NCBI GenBank assembly: GCA_900470195.1
Contig: UEIJ01000001.1
Span: forward strand, 434,001-498,000
Length of the DNA stretch: 64,000 nt
Source of the DNA: Hyphomicrobiales bacterium
GTDB taxonomy: Bacteria; Pseudomonadota; Alphaproteobacteria; Rhizobiales; Rhizobiaceae
Direction: 5' to 3'
A program made the position numbers and the translations under genes. Positions 34,396-43,263 of the stretch are shown in pieces. The notes beneath the pieces were generated by a model. That model saw only the letters and a program-made list of their open reading frames with translations. It ran no database searches and had not been told where the DNA came from. Numbering within the stretch: position 1 is the stretch's first letter; each line of letters starts with the position of its first letter.

Positions 34396-35994
34396 GTGAG
34401 CTCGCGGTTTTTCAGGATCGTCGCCGCCGCAGTCTCATTGACTCTGCTCTATCTAGCCGAGCGGCGCCGCGGCGTCGCCGCCGATGCCTCGGCCCTGCCA
34501 GTTCGCCTACGCCAGACGCTCGATGAGCTCGGCGGAACCTTCATCAAGATCGGTCAGGCCCTCAGCATGCGGCCCGACCTGTTCCCGGAGGACTATCTCA
34601 GGCAACTGCGCGACCTGCGCGAGCGTGCCCGGCCATTTTCCTCGACAGAGGCCAGGGCGGAACTTGAGCGCGCCTTGCGCCGGCCGGTCGAACAGGTGTT
34701 CCAGACATTCGACAGCGAACCTTTCGCAGCCGCTTCGATCGCCCAGGTCCATCGCGCCACCCTGCCCGACGGCCAGGAGGTGATCGTCAAGATAAGGCGC
34801 CCGCACATGCGGGAGCGGATCGACAGCGACATGCGGATACTCGTTGCCGTTGCCCGGATCGCCGGCGCGGCGATCCCGAGCTTCCGCCGCCTGCAGCCCG
34901 AGCGCCTCGCCCGCGAAATGTGGGCCAATCTCCGGCGCGAGACTGACCTTCTCCAGGAAGCGCGAAACATTCGACGATTTTCTGATGCCTACAGGCAGCG
35001 CACCGACGTCTACGTGCCGGAAGCATTCGAAACGCTATCAAGCGAAGCAATCCTCGTCCAGGTCATGAGCCATGGCCGATCGATCGAGGATTCGGCCATA
35101 TCGCAGGACGGTTCGCGGATCGCGGGCGTCCTGGTCGATTTCTATCTTGAGCAACTGCTGACGACCGGTCTGTTTCATGGCGATCCGCATCCCGGCAATC
35201 TCTTCGTTATGGAGGACGGCCGGATCTGCTTTCACGATTTCGGGCTCGTGGGCCATCTTGACCACACGACACGGCGCAATCTCGGGATCTTTCTCCAGGC
35301 GTTCGTTCACCAGGACGCCGGATGGATGCTCGACGCGGCCATCGCTCTTTCGCTGATCGACCGGCAGGCGGAACGCACGGCATTCGTGCAGGGTATCGAA
35401 GAAATCCTCAGCGACTATTCCTCGCTGCCGCTGAAGGACTGGTCTATCGCCGATGCTTTCCTCAGGGTGATGCGGCTCGGTGACGGCGCCCGCGTCGTCG
35501 TTCCCTATAACCTCATGGTTTTCGTCAGGGCGCTTTTTCTGATTGAGGGCTGCCTGCGCCGGCTCGATCCCAACTTCAATGTGCTGGATACGATCATTGC
35601 CAAAGGCGAGGCCGCGTTGGCGCACACGCTGGGCGGCAGGCCTGACCCGGCAGCCATGGCGCGTCTCAAAACCGAGCTGGCGCTCTCCGCAGAGGACCTG
35701 CCCTCGCTGTTGGCCTCCTGGCTTCATCGCGCCCATCAGGACGGCGGAGACCTAGCCCTTGGTGTGCGTGTCCATCAATCGGACGAAACCGAGCGGCGGC
35801 TCGACCGCCGGGCGGCTCTCGCGGCGCTGGCGCTTCTGTCGGCTGGAATGCTGGTCACGTCCGCGCTGTTGGCGCAAGCGCATATTGGACCTGAGGTGAT
35901 AGGGCTGCCCGTCACGGCCCTGATCGGATTTATCGTGGCGATCTGGATCTGCATGCGCGTCCTGCGGTGGATTAACATACTGTGGCGACGATGA
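34396..35994 (+). CDS. ABC1/UbiB (AarF)-family atypical kinase
   Basis: 532 residues, GTG start at 34396. Family landmarks: the KxGQ motif in GGTFIKIGQALSMRPDLFP (residues 48-66), AAASIAQVHRATLPDG near 113, FHGDPHPGNLFVMEDG near 259 and HDFGLVGHLD near 279, then two C-terminal helices (LLSAGMLVTSALLA and TALIGFIVAIWICMRVL). UbiB-type kinases aid ubiquinone synthesis or lipid transport. The housekeeping ubiB is usually with ubiE, which is absent, so this looks like an accessory paralog. Probably cotranscribed with GAPDH. Confidence 0.92.
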   Translation: MSSRFFRIVAAAVSLTLLYLAERRRGVAADASALPVRLRQTLDELGGTFIKIGQALSMRPDLFPEDYLRQLRDLRERARPFSSTEARAELERALRRPVEQVFQTFDSEPFAAASIAQVHRATLPDGQEVIVKIRRPHMRERIDSDMRILVAVARIAGAAIPSFRRLQPERLAREMWANLRRETDLLQEARNIRRFSDAYRQRTDVYVPEAFETLSSEAILVQVMSHGRSIEDSAISQDGSRIAGVLVDFYLEQLLTTGLFHGDPHPGNLFVMEDGRICFHDFGLVGHLDHTTRRNLGIFLQAFVHQDAGWMLDAAIALSLIDRQAERTAFVQGIEEILSDYSSLPLKDWSIADAFLRVMRLGDGARVVVPYNLMVFVRALFLIEGCLRRLDPNFNVLDTIIAKGEAALAHTLGGRPDPAAMARLKTELALSAEDLPSLLASWLHRAHQDGGDLALGVRVHQSDETERRLDRRAALAALALLSAGMLVTSALLAQAHIGPEVIGLPVTALIGFIVAIWICMRVLRWINILWRR

Positions 35995-36147
35995 GCGCTG
36001 CGTCGGTGCGGGCGCACCTGCACCGCCGCGCGCAGCGGACGGGCGGAGATCACAGGACCGTGGAAGCCGAAGATCCTGGGATCGAACGAACGCTGCTACT
36101 CCACTCCTCAACCTTCGCGGAAAACATAGGCACACGGGACGACGGCG

Positions 36148-37584
36148 ATGGCGCTTATTGGGAACGAAGCCTGGGCGATCGCCTACTTGGTAGTGGAATG
36201 GACAATCCGCATTGTCATGGTTTTTGTCGTGCCCTTTCGACGTTCGCCCGACGCCGCGCGCAGCTGGCTGCTGCTAATATTTTTCCTGCCCCTTCCTGCA
36301 CTTGCGGTCTATCTTGTTATCGGCAGACCGACCTATCCCCGCTGGCGCAGGGAACGCTTCGCCAGATTGCCGGAGGTCCTGGTCGCGGCATCGAAAGAGA
36401 TTGCCCATTCTCACTTCTGCCGCCGTCCCGACTTGCCAGGCTCGCTGGCGGGACCGGCGCTCCTGATTGAAACCCTCGGCCAGTTCCCCGCGCTTTCTGG
36501 CAACAACGTCGAACTTCTTTCCAATTATGAGGGTGTTATCGACCGCATGGTCGTCGACATCGATCATGCGGAACGAACTGTCCATCTCCTGTTCTACATA
36601 TTCGCAGACGACCGGACGGGTCTGCGCGTAATAGAAGCATTGGAACGGGCGGTCCTGCGAGGTGTCACATGCAGGGTACTGATTGATGCCATCGGGTCCC
36701 GGCAATGGCGGCACCAGGTGACGAGGCTGCTAACCCGAGCAGGTGTGGACGTTCAATTCGCTCTGAAGGTGGGGATCTTTCGGCGCAGATCGGCGCGTGC
36801 CGACCTGCGTAATCACCGTAAGGTTGCCGTCATAGACAGCCGCATCGGCTATATCGGCTCCCAGAACATAACAAACGCCCTATCTGCCTCCAACATCGCA
36901 AACGAGGAGTTGGTCGCACGAGTTGTCGGCCCGATCACGACAGAGCTGCAAGCCGTCTTTGTCGCCGACTGGTTCATGGAAACGGAGGAGGAACTGGCGG
37001 TATCCGCCCTTTTTCCACACCATCATCCCGATGCCGGGGCCGTTGCACAGGTCCTTCCAAGCGGTCCTGACTACCCGAACGCAGGGATTGGCAATGTAAT
37101 TGCGGCTCTGGTTCACGGCGCAAGCAAGCGTGTCGTGATCACGACGCCCTACTTCGTCCCGGACGAACCTCTCCTTCAAGCACTCAAAACCGCCGTGCTG
37201 CGTGGGGTGGAGGTGCGTTTGCTGGTCTCGCGTCTCACGGATCACATCCTGGTGAAATTGGCGCAGCAATCCTACTACTCCGAACTCCTCCAGGCCGGTG
37301 TCCAAGTGCATCTCTATGAGGAGGTCTTTCTGCACGCCAAGCATATGACGTTTGATGATGAGATCTCGCTGCTGGGTTCCAGCAATGTCGACATCCGCTC
37401 TTTTGTCCTAAACGCCGAGGTAAGCCTTATCGTTTTTGACAAGGGTGTCACGGAACAGTTGCGCCGTGAGCAAGTGCGCTGCTTCGACAACACCGCGACG
37501 CTCACGCTCGACGGTTGGGAAAAACGTCCAATGATCCACAAGATTGGCGAGAACCTGGCGCGGCTGGCGAGCCCTCTCCTGTGA
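36148..37584 (+). CDS. cls: Cardiolipin synthase (phospholipase D family)
   Basis: 478 residues. Two N-terminal membrane helices and a linker (FRRSPDAARSWLLLIFFLPLP, IGRPTYPRWRR) typical of ClsA, followed by two phospholipase D modules with HKD motifs: NHRKVAVIDSRIGYIGSQN near residue 229 and HAKHMTFDDEISLLGSSN near 396. It condenses two phosphatidylglycerols to cardiolipin in the inner membrane. 153 bases separate it from the kinase gene with no FNR-like box, so it may have its own promoter or be read through. Confidence 0.94.
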   Translation: MALIGNEAWAIAYLVVEWTIRIVMVFVVPFRRSPDAARSWLLLIFFLPLPALAVYLVIGRPTYPRWRRERFARLPEVLVAASKEIAHSHFCRRPDLPGSLAGPALLIETLGQFPALSGNNVELLSNYEGVIDRMVVDIDHAERTVHLLFYIFADDRTGLRVIEALERAVLRGVTCRVLIDAIGSRQWRHQVTRLLTRAGVDVQFALKVGIFRRRSARADLRNHRKVAVIDSRIGYIGSQNITNALSASNIANEELVARVVGPITTELQAVFVADWFMETEEELAVSALFPHHHPDAGAVAQVLPSGPDYPNAGIGNVIAALVHGASKRVVITTPYFVPDEPLLQALKTAVLRGVEVRLLVSRLTDHILVKLAQQSYYSELLQAGVQVHLYEEVFLHAKHMTFDDEISLLGSSNVDIRSFVLNAEVSLIVFDKGVTEQLRREQVRCFDNTATLTLDGWEKRPMIHKIGENLARLASPLL

Positions 37585-37732
37585 ACAGCATCAGCGGCTT
37601 CCAAATGGAGCAATCGAACGCAACGCGATGCCCCACTTCGGCTGCGGGTGCATATGGGCGTATTCGTCGTGCGGATCTTGCTCTACGCTCGCACTTGGCA
37701 CGGCAAACGCCGGCAATGCGACCGTACAGCGA

Positions 37733-38401
37733 TCACGCCAGTGCGGGCCTGGCTCGCCTGCGCCACATCAGCGCCAGGAGATAGAGGGAGATCACCGCAC
37801 CGCCGAAGCAGAACACCGAGATATAGGCGTAGGAGAAGAACGCATAGGTGATGACGAGGACGCCGGCGACGAGCAGGCCGAAAATCTTGATCTCCCAGCC
37901 TCGCACCAGCAGGAAGGGCACGATGACGACAGCAACGTAGATCGCGTAGGTCACGGTCCGGGAGACGAGCCCGTCGAGCAGATTGATGTCCTGATAGCGA
38001 ACTGCCCAACGCAGGAAGGTCGTTGCCAGCCAGCCGTCATGGACAAAGTACGGAATGAACTGCAGGCCGCCCAGCATCGCGCCCGCGATGACGAACAAAA
38101 GGATGAGGTTCCGGCGCCCACCGCCCTCCAGGAAGTAGGCCGACAGAGGTACCCAGATCGGCCAGGCAATCCAGGTGAAGAACATGTAGAGCAAGGAATA
38201 CTGGCCGACGCGATGCGTGTTGCCTGCGTGGCCCTCGATCCAGATCAAACCCTCCACCAGTTGCTGCAGACCGAACAGAAGCGGAAGGGTTGCGATCATC
38301 AGATAGCGGCGATCTGCCCGCCAGGCCGACGCGCCCGCCACCGCGCCGCCCGGGATGAGGACGGCGGCGGCACCCAGACTGACCTCCGCGGAAAGGCACA
38401 T
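37733..38401 (-). CDS. DUF6629 family membrane protein
   Basis: 222 residues with about seven helices, beginning MCLSAEVSLGAAAVLIPGG and PLLFGLQQLVEGLIWI, the hallmark of DUF6629. Function unknown. It is the last gene of a minus-strand operon, one base after the D-2-hydroxyacid dehydrogenase stop region, so it is probably coexpressed with it. Confidence 0.8.
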   Translation of the reverse strand: MCLSAEVSLGAAAVLIPGGAVAGASAWRADRRYLMIATLPLLFGLQQLVEGLIWIEGHAGNTHRVGQYSLLYMFFTWIAWPIWVPLSAYFLEGGGRRNLILLFVIAGAMLGGLQFIPYFVHDGWLATTFLRWAVRYQDINLLDGLVSRTVTYAIYVAVVIVPFLLVRGWEIKIFGLLVAGVLVITYAFFSYAYISVFCFGGAVISLYLLALMWRRRARPALA

Positions 38402-38402
38402 C

Positions 38403-39413
38403 TCAGGCTACCCCTACCAGATTGACCGGGCGACCGGCCGCAAAGCCTTCGATGTTGGCAAGGGTGGTGTCGATGATACGTCGCAGCGCCGCGTCGGTGT
38501 TGTAGGCGTTGTGCGGCGTGACCAGAACGTTCGGAAAGCGCAGCAGCACGTGGTTGGCGACAAGCGCCTTGAGATCGACCGTATCGACCGCCATGTTCTG
38601 GCGGAAGATCTCGGCCTCCTCACGGATCAGCGGCTCCTGCGGCAGCACGTCGAGACCGGCCGCGCGCAACTTGCCGCTTGCCAGCGCCCGCACCAGCGCC
38701 TCCGTGTCGACCACATTGCCGCGCGCGGTATTGATGAGGATGGCGCCGTCCTTCATAACGTCGAACTGCCGTTCGCCGATCATCCCGACGGTGTCCGGTG
38801 ATGATGGTACATGCAACGTCACCACATCGGCCTGCGCCAGGACCTCGTCGAGCGCGCCATAGGTGAAGCCCAGCCGTGTCGCGGCGGCAGCGTCCTCGAC
38901 CTGATCGAAGGCGAGGACCTTCATGCCGAAGCCATGCGCGATCTCGATCGTGCGGCGGCCGATGCGCCCTGTTCCAACAACCGCAATGACCTTGTCCCGC
39001 AACTCAAGACCACGCATGCCGGCCATCGAGAAACCGCCGCGGCGGGTCAGCGCGACACTCTCGACGATGTTGCGCGCAAGCGCCAGCAGCAGCGCGAAGG
39101 CGTGCTCGGCGACCGTCGCATCCCCGTAATCCGGCACATTGGCAACGGCGATACTTCGCTCTCGACAGGCGGTCAGGTCGATATGATCGTATCCCGCCGA
39201 ACGGGTCGCGATGAGTTTCAGATCGGGCAATCGATCGATGATGCCGGAATCAAGGCGGGACGCCACGAAAGGGCTGATCACCTCCGCGTCCTCGAATTCG
39301 CCGACCGTGGTGATATTCAGCGGAGCCGTCGTGCAGCGGACGTCGTGCCGGCGCATCAGTTTTGCGCAGGCTTTCTTCTCCCAATCCTCCGCTTCGAACA
39401 GAACAACCCTCAT
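38403..39413 (-). CDS. D-2-hydroxyacid dehydrogenase, probable fermentative D-lactate dehydrogenase
   Basis: 336 residues. NAD-binding motif VVGTGRIGRRTIEIAHGFG near residue 147, the catalytic arginine in INTARGNVVDTEAL near 232 and the glutamate/histidine pair (LPQEPL; VTPHNAYNTDAALRRI near 299) are present. The overall pattern (SAGYDHIDLTACRERSIAVANVPDYGDATVAEHAFALLL) is close to fermentative LdhA-type enzymes, which reduce pyruvate to D-lactate and restore NAD+. The substrate is not provable from sequence. The start codon overlaps the CBS-BON stop (ATGA). Confidence 0.88.
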   Translation of the reverse strand: MRVVLFEAEDWEKKACAKLMRRHDVRCTTAPLNITTVGEFEDAEVISPFVASRLDSGIIDRLPDLKLIATRSAGYDHIDLTACRERSIAVANVPDYGDATVAEHAFALLLALARNIVESVALTRRGGFSMAGMRGLELRDKVIAVVGTGRIGRRTIEIAHGFGMKVLAFDQVEDAAAATRLGFTYGALDEVLAQADVVTLHVPSSPDTVGMIGERQFDVMKDGAILINTARGNVVDTEALVRALASGKLRAAGLDVLPQEPLIREEAEIFRQNMAVDTVDLKALVANHVLLRFPNVLVTPHNAYNTDAALRRIIDTTLANIEGFAAGRPVNLVGVA

Positions 39414-40063
39414 CGAGGCTCCTTCTCCACTGTCAAATCATCCTTAAACCCCGATCCCACGACACTGTCGACCACCATCCGCACGACGTCGATTTCCTCC
39501 TGCGAGCGCATGGTCCCTGCGACGTGCACCCGACCCGCGGCGACATGGAGTTCCGGCTGTCGGCGCAGCACGGCGCCCGCCTCCTCGAGGCGGGCGCGCA
39601 GAGCCCGCGAGACCGCCGCATCGCCCCTGATCTCCGCATCCGGTCCGCCCGCCGAAATGACCTTGAGCAGGTCCGCCCTGCTGACGATGCCCACCAGCCG
39701 TGCGTCGCGCAGCACCGGCAGACGCTTGATCCGGTTGAGGCCGAGCAGCATCGCCACTTGCGACAGCGGGGCATCCTCGTCGATGGACAAAACCGGGGCC
39801 GACATCAGCGCACCGACCTTCCAGCTGCGGCTCTTGACGTAGGCCCGCGCACGCTCTTGCACTCCGCCGTCACCGAGAGGTGTGCCGAGCTCGGAGCGCC
39901 GCAGCAGGTCGCCTTCCGTGACCATGCCGATCAAGGCTTGTGCGTCGTCGAGCACCGGCAGGCCGCTGACATGTTCGGTGAGCATGATCTGCGCGGCGTG
40001 CCAGACGCTGTGCTCCGGGCTGATGGTGACCAATCGCGTCGACATCACATCTTGCACACGCAT
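39410..40063 (-). CDS. CBS-pair and BON domain protein
   Basis: 217 residues: a CBS domain (residues 1-60, VQDVMSTRLVTISPEHSVWHAA), a second CBS (about 83-140, VGALMSAPVLSIDEDAPL, GIVSRADLLKVI) and a C-terminal BON domain (about 148-210, LHVAAGRVHVAGTM). CBS pairs bind adenine nucleotides and BON domains bind membranes or phospholipid, so this is a likely energy-state sensor or regulator; its target is unknown. Lies between glucan phosphorylase and the dehydrogenase. Confidence 0.92.
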   Translation of the reverse strand: MRVQDVMSTRLVTISPEHSVWHAAQIMLTEHVSGLPVLDDAQALIGMVTEGDLLRRSELGTPLGDGGVQERARAYVKSRSWKVGALMSAPVLSIDEDAPLSQVAMLLGLNRIKRLPVLRDARLVGIVSRADLLKVISAGGPDAEIRGDAAVSRALRARLEEAGAVLRRQPELHVAAGRVHVAGTMRSQEEIDVVRMVVDSVVGSGFKDDLTVEKEPR

Positions 40064-40075
40064 CCTCGTCCCTCG

Positions 40076-41770
40076 TCAACGCAAATAGGCTTCGGTGACG
40101 TAGCGGCGCATCATCCGATGAGAATTGAAGGACGACCCGATCTTGCTGATGGCTTGCTTCATCATCCAGATCCAGCGTCCCCGGTCACCGTGATAGAGGG
40201 GAAGCACCACAGCCCGCAGCTTGTCATAGAGCGCTCCCGCATCGCTCGCCTCGGCACCATTGCTGGGGATCGACCAGCCCGTCACACTCTCGACACAGCC
40301 CTCGATCCACCAACCATCGAGGACGCTCAGGTTGAGCGCGCCGTTGAGGGCGGCCTTCATGCCGCTCGTGCCGGATGCTTCGAGCGGCGGCAGCGGCGTG
40401 TTCAACCAGACATCGCAACCGGCGACCAACGCGGCGGCAACGTCGAGATTGTACCCAGGCATGAATACCGCCGGGATCGTGCCTTCAAGTGCATCGATAT
40501 GCGCCCCCAGCGCGCGTATCGCTTCCTGCCCGCCGCCATCGTTCGGATGCGCAAGGCCGGCCAGGACGATCTGGAAAGGTTGAGCGTTCGCGATCTCGCG
40601 CAAGCGCTCCATGTCGGAGAAGATGAGCTCGGGCCGCTTATAGGCGGTCATGCGCCGCGCATATCCGATCAGCGGCAGGTCGGGACGCAATTGCCTCCCC
40701 GTCGCCTGCGCGATCCGTGCCAGCAGATCATGCTTTGCGTCCCCGTGTGCCGACCACAAGGCGTTGTCGCCGATCTGATCGGCGAAGGCGAGGACCTCGG
40801 GCTCGTGCGCCCAGTTTGAGAATTGCTGCTCGAACAGTCTGGCAATGGCGCCATGCGTCCATCGATGGACATGAACGCCATTGGTGATCGAGGCGATCGT
40901 ATAGCCTGGGAAGAGTTTGCGCGTCGTCTCCGCGTGCCGGCGGGCGACACCGTTGACATAGCCGCTGAGATTCAGCGCCAGATGCGTCATATTGAGCTGA
41001 TCGGCGCCGGCGAGGTGCGCCAGGATATCGCGTTCAATGTAGTCGCCGAGCACGCGCTCAACGAGGTCATAGTCGAATTTGTCGAACCCGGCTTCCACAG
41101 GCGTGTGCGTCGTGAACACGCAGCGCTCGCGAACCGCCGAGACGTCGTAGCTGTCGATCGGATCGGACGCGTGAACGCCGTCTGGCCGCCGCGTTCCTTT
41201 TAGAAGGGGCAGGGTTAGCAGCGCTGCATGGCCTTCGTTGAGGTGATATTTCTCGATGCGGAAGCCGAGCGCACGCAGCACGCTCTGGCCGCCGACGCCG
41301 AGCACGATCTCCTGCTTCAGCCGATAGGCCTGGTCCCCACCATAAAGCGCATCGGTGATCCGGCGATCCTCCACGGCGTTCTCCGCGAGATCCGTGTCGA
41401 GCAGCAGCACCGGGATGACATGCCCCAGCTGGCATTCCAGCGCATAGAGCCAGGGGCGCACCCACACCGCACGTCCCTCGATTGACACAGCTACCATCTG
41501 CGGCAAGGCGGTCGCAAAGTCTTGGGGCGACCACGGATCAGCATGGCTGACCTGCGCATGACTGTTGTCGATCTCCTGCCGCGCATAACCCTGGCGGCTC
41601 ACGAGCGTAACGAACACCATTGGTAGATCGAGATCAGCCGCCGAGCGCGCCGAGTCCCCGGCGAGCACACCCAGCCCGCCGCTGTAAGTATGCATCTCGG
41701 CGCGAAGCGCGATCTCCATCGAGAAATACGCAAAGCGCGTCCGCTGAACAGCCCGATCCAGAAAATCCAA
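40076..41770 (-). CDS. glgP: Alpha-glucan (glycogen) phosphorylase
   Basis: 564 residues if translation begins at the TTG at 41770, which has GGGAGGG eight bases upstream; the frame is open further but overlaps the DUF2934 gene. It releases glucose 1-phosphate from glycogen. Landmarks: [20 protein letters not shown] at the start, NEGHAALL near residue 210, [23 protein letters not shown] near 385, and the pyridoxal-phosphate lysine in [15 protein letters not shown]. This is the short glucan phosphorylase subfamily (TIGR02094-like). Within the operon it would supply sugar phosphate from storage when respiration fails. Confidence 0.92.
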   Translation of the reverse strand: MDFLDRAVQRTRFAYFSMEIALRAEMHTYSGGLGVLAGDSARSAADLDLPMVFVTLVSRQGYARQEIDNSHAQVSHADPWSPQDFATALPQMVAVSIEGRAVWVRPWLYALECQLGHVIPVLLLDTDLAENAVEDRRITDALYGGDQAYRLKQEIVLGVGGQSVLRALGFRIEKYHLNEGHAALLTLPLLKGTRRPDGVHASDPIDSYDVSAVRERCVFTTHTPVEAGFDKFDYDLVERVLGDYIERDILAHLAGADQLNMTHLALNLSGYVNGVARRHAETTRKLFPGYTIASITNGVHVHRWTHGAIARLFEQQFSNWAHEPEVLAFADQIGDNALWSAHGDAKHDLLARIAQATGRQLRPDLPLIGYARRMTAYKRPELIFSDMERLREIANAQPFQIVLAGLAHPNDGGGQEAIRALGAHIDALEGTIPAVFMPGYNLDVAAALVAGCDVWLNTPLPPLEASGTSGMKAALNGALNLSVLDGWWIEGCVESVTGWSIPSNGAEASDAGALYDKLRAVVLPLYHGDRGRWIWMMKQAISKIGSSFNSHRMMRRYVTEAYLR

Positions 41771-41828
41771 GAGTACCCTCCCGGTGTGAGGAAGCCCGCT
41801 TGTCGGCGTCACTCGCGCGATCGACGGA

Positions 41829-42032
41829 TTATTTCTTCTTCTTGGCAGAATCTGCGACCTCATCCGTCGCTTCGGGCTCGGCGCCCTCCCCCACGATCTC
41901 GGCTTCGGCGCGCAGCCAGTGCTCTAGGTCGTGACCTTTCGGACAACCCTCACGCACCCAGATTTCATAAGCTCGCAGCTCGATCTTGGGTCGAACAACG
42001 TCCTTCTCCAGAGTGGCCTGCGCTTCTGACAT
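41829..42032 (-). CDS. DUF2934 small protein
   Basis: 67 residues from the ATG at 42032 with AAGGAG upstream. The core IELRAYEIWVREGCPKGHDLEHWLRAEAEI is the DUF2934 signature; the tail is acidic and then lysine-rich (KKKK). Function unknown; such genes often lie near glycogen-metabolism genes. First gene of the glgP-CBS-dehydrogenase-DUF6629 operon, 58 bases before the glgP start. Confidence 0.88.
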   Translation of the reverse strand: MSEAQATLEKDVVRPKIELRAYEIWVREGCPKGHDLEHWLRAEAEIVGEGAEPEATDEVADSAKKKK

Positions 42033-42104
42033 GATAGTGCTCCTTCTTCGATGTCGGACTTCTTTTTGCGCATGGCAGTGTGAGCCCGAGTTGGACAGCA
42101 ATCG

Positions 42105-42118
42105 TTGATGGAGGTTAA
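42105..42118. promoter_or_regulatory. Degenerate FNR/FixK-like box
   Basis: TTGATGGAGGTTAA followed by AGATG on the plus strand; on the minus strand TTAACCTCCATCAA. It is 72 bases upstream of the DUF2934 start and the only candidate box for that operon, but its AAAGA tail points the other way. Confidence 0.5.
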
Positions 42119-42219
42119 AGATGACGTACTGGCCCCCCAACTCCTTAACTCCAATGCTGTGTTATTCACTGAAGGTATGAAATTAGGCTTGGACATCGGG
42201 AGCGCCATGCATAGAGCAG

Positions 42220-42498
42220 CTAGAAGATGATGATTAGTGTAACCGGCACGACGATCTTGATGCGTGCTTCGGCACGTTGCAGATATTCGAACTGGCCGTT
42301 CCACCCGATGGTGTAGCCGGGCGGCAGTGTCACCTGCTCCGCAACAGCCCTTCGGGCATCGGCGACATAGCCGCCGAGATCACGGCCTCTGACGTCGACG
42401 CAGACATAGTTCGCAAGCTGGCCGTTCTCGGTGCTGATCGAGGTGGCACCGCGCCTGAGCTCGACCTTGCTCCGAACTGTGTCGATCGGGAGCGACAT
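42220..42498 (-). pseudogene. CusA/CzcA-type RND efflux pump fragment
   Basis: 92 residues that match an internal stretch of the large (over 1000 residue) heavy-metal RND permease CusA: VELRRGATSISTENGQL, VCVDVRGRDLGGYVADARRA, LPPGYTIGWNGQFEYLQRAEARIKIVVPVTLIIIF. The reading frame stops just after the first helix and has no cognate upstream part, so it is a relic of a copper/silver efflux pump. The next bases upstream on the same strand translate without stop (GFGGQRSYAITALIGNG) but I cannot place them; they may be a second relic. Confidence 0.85.
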
Positions 42499-42640
42499 GT
42501 CCGTTCCCGATCAAAGCGGTGATGGCGTAGCTCCTCTGGCCACCGAAGCCCTCCACATTGATGGGCGAGAAGTCGAACCGGACCCGTCCAGGCTGGCCTT
42601 TTGGCGAACCGCGCAGGGTAGCCTCGTCGTTCCCGACACC

Positions 42641-42654
42641 TTAATCGAGATTAA
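42641..42654 (+). promoter_or_regulatory. FNR/FixK-like box before the second DUF2933 gene
   Basis: TTAATCGAGATTAA, symmetric half sites, followed by AGACT. TATCTC at 42678 is at the class II -10 distance; the gene starts 114 bases after the box. Confidence 0.7.
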
Positions 42655-42768
42655 AGACTCCGCCAGACGGGCATTGCTATCTCAACAACAGTTGCCTCGC
42701 GGTCGGCTTACGGGCGGTGGCGCAAACCATGCACCTACCGAGCCCACGCGCGATACTGGAGGAGCAAT

Positions 42769-43227
42769 ATGACCAGAACTCAGATAGGCAAACGCGGTAA
42801 CGCTCGCCGTTCAAAGCTTACAGCGAGCAGCGCCGCCCTCTACGGCTTTCGCGCTATCGCCGCCTTTTACCTGATCACGGAGCGTCGTGCTCACACTCTG
42901 GGCTGGTTGCCTTGGCTTCTCATTTTGAGTTGTCCGGTACTCCATATCTTTATGCATCGGAAGCATGGCGCATATGGACATAATCATCACGAAAGGCGTG
43001 CCGACCAAGACAGCCGCTGGCCTCCAATGGATCAGCTTCAGGTAGCGAGAGCGAAGCATGACCAACGGCACTTCGAATCGCGACATGCCAGATCCGAAAC
43101 CCGTTACTCGCTGCGCGGCTCGTCGCTGCACGGATACGAGCGAACGAGGGGCGAGGGTGATCGACGCGGGTATCGGACAGCTTGGACCCGAACAGTGGCG
43201 CGAGCCGTTGGATTTGGCATCTCCTGA
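42769..43227 (+). CDS. DUF2933 protein, second copy with an aberrant C-terminus
   Basis: 152 residues. The first 72 or so are a clear DUF2933 domain (AALYGFRAIAAFYLITERRA, LGWLPWLLILSCPVLHIFMHRKHG, then a short His run) and match the protein at 2448 closely. The remaining 80 residues are Arg/His-rich, low in hydrophobic residues and match nothing I know, as if the normal stop was lost by a frameshift or fusion. The true functional product may be about 75-85 residues. Followed 36 bases later by a LysR gene. Confidence 0.6.
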   Translation: MTRTQIGKRGNARRSKLTASSAALYGFRAIAAFYLITERRAHTLGWLPWLLILSCPVLHIFMHRKHGAYGHNHHERRADQDSRWPPMDQLQVARAKHDQRHFESRHARSETRYSLRGSSLHGYERTRGEGDRRGYRTAWTRTVARAVGFGIS

Positions 43228-43263
43228 ATTTAACGGCCTAGCGCCTCGTAGGAGGCTGCTGTC

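Noticed and set aside
39362-40819. 485-residue plus-strand open frame
   Set aside because: Shadow of the CBS-BON and glucan phosphorylase genes.
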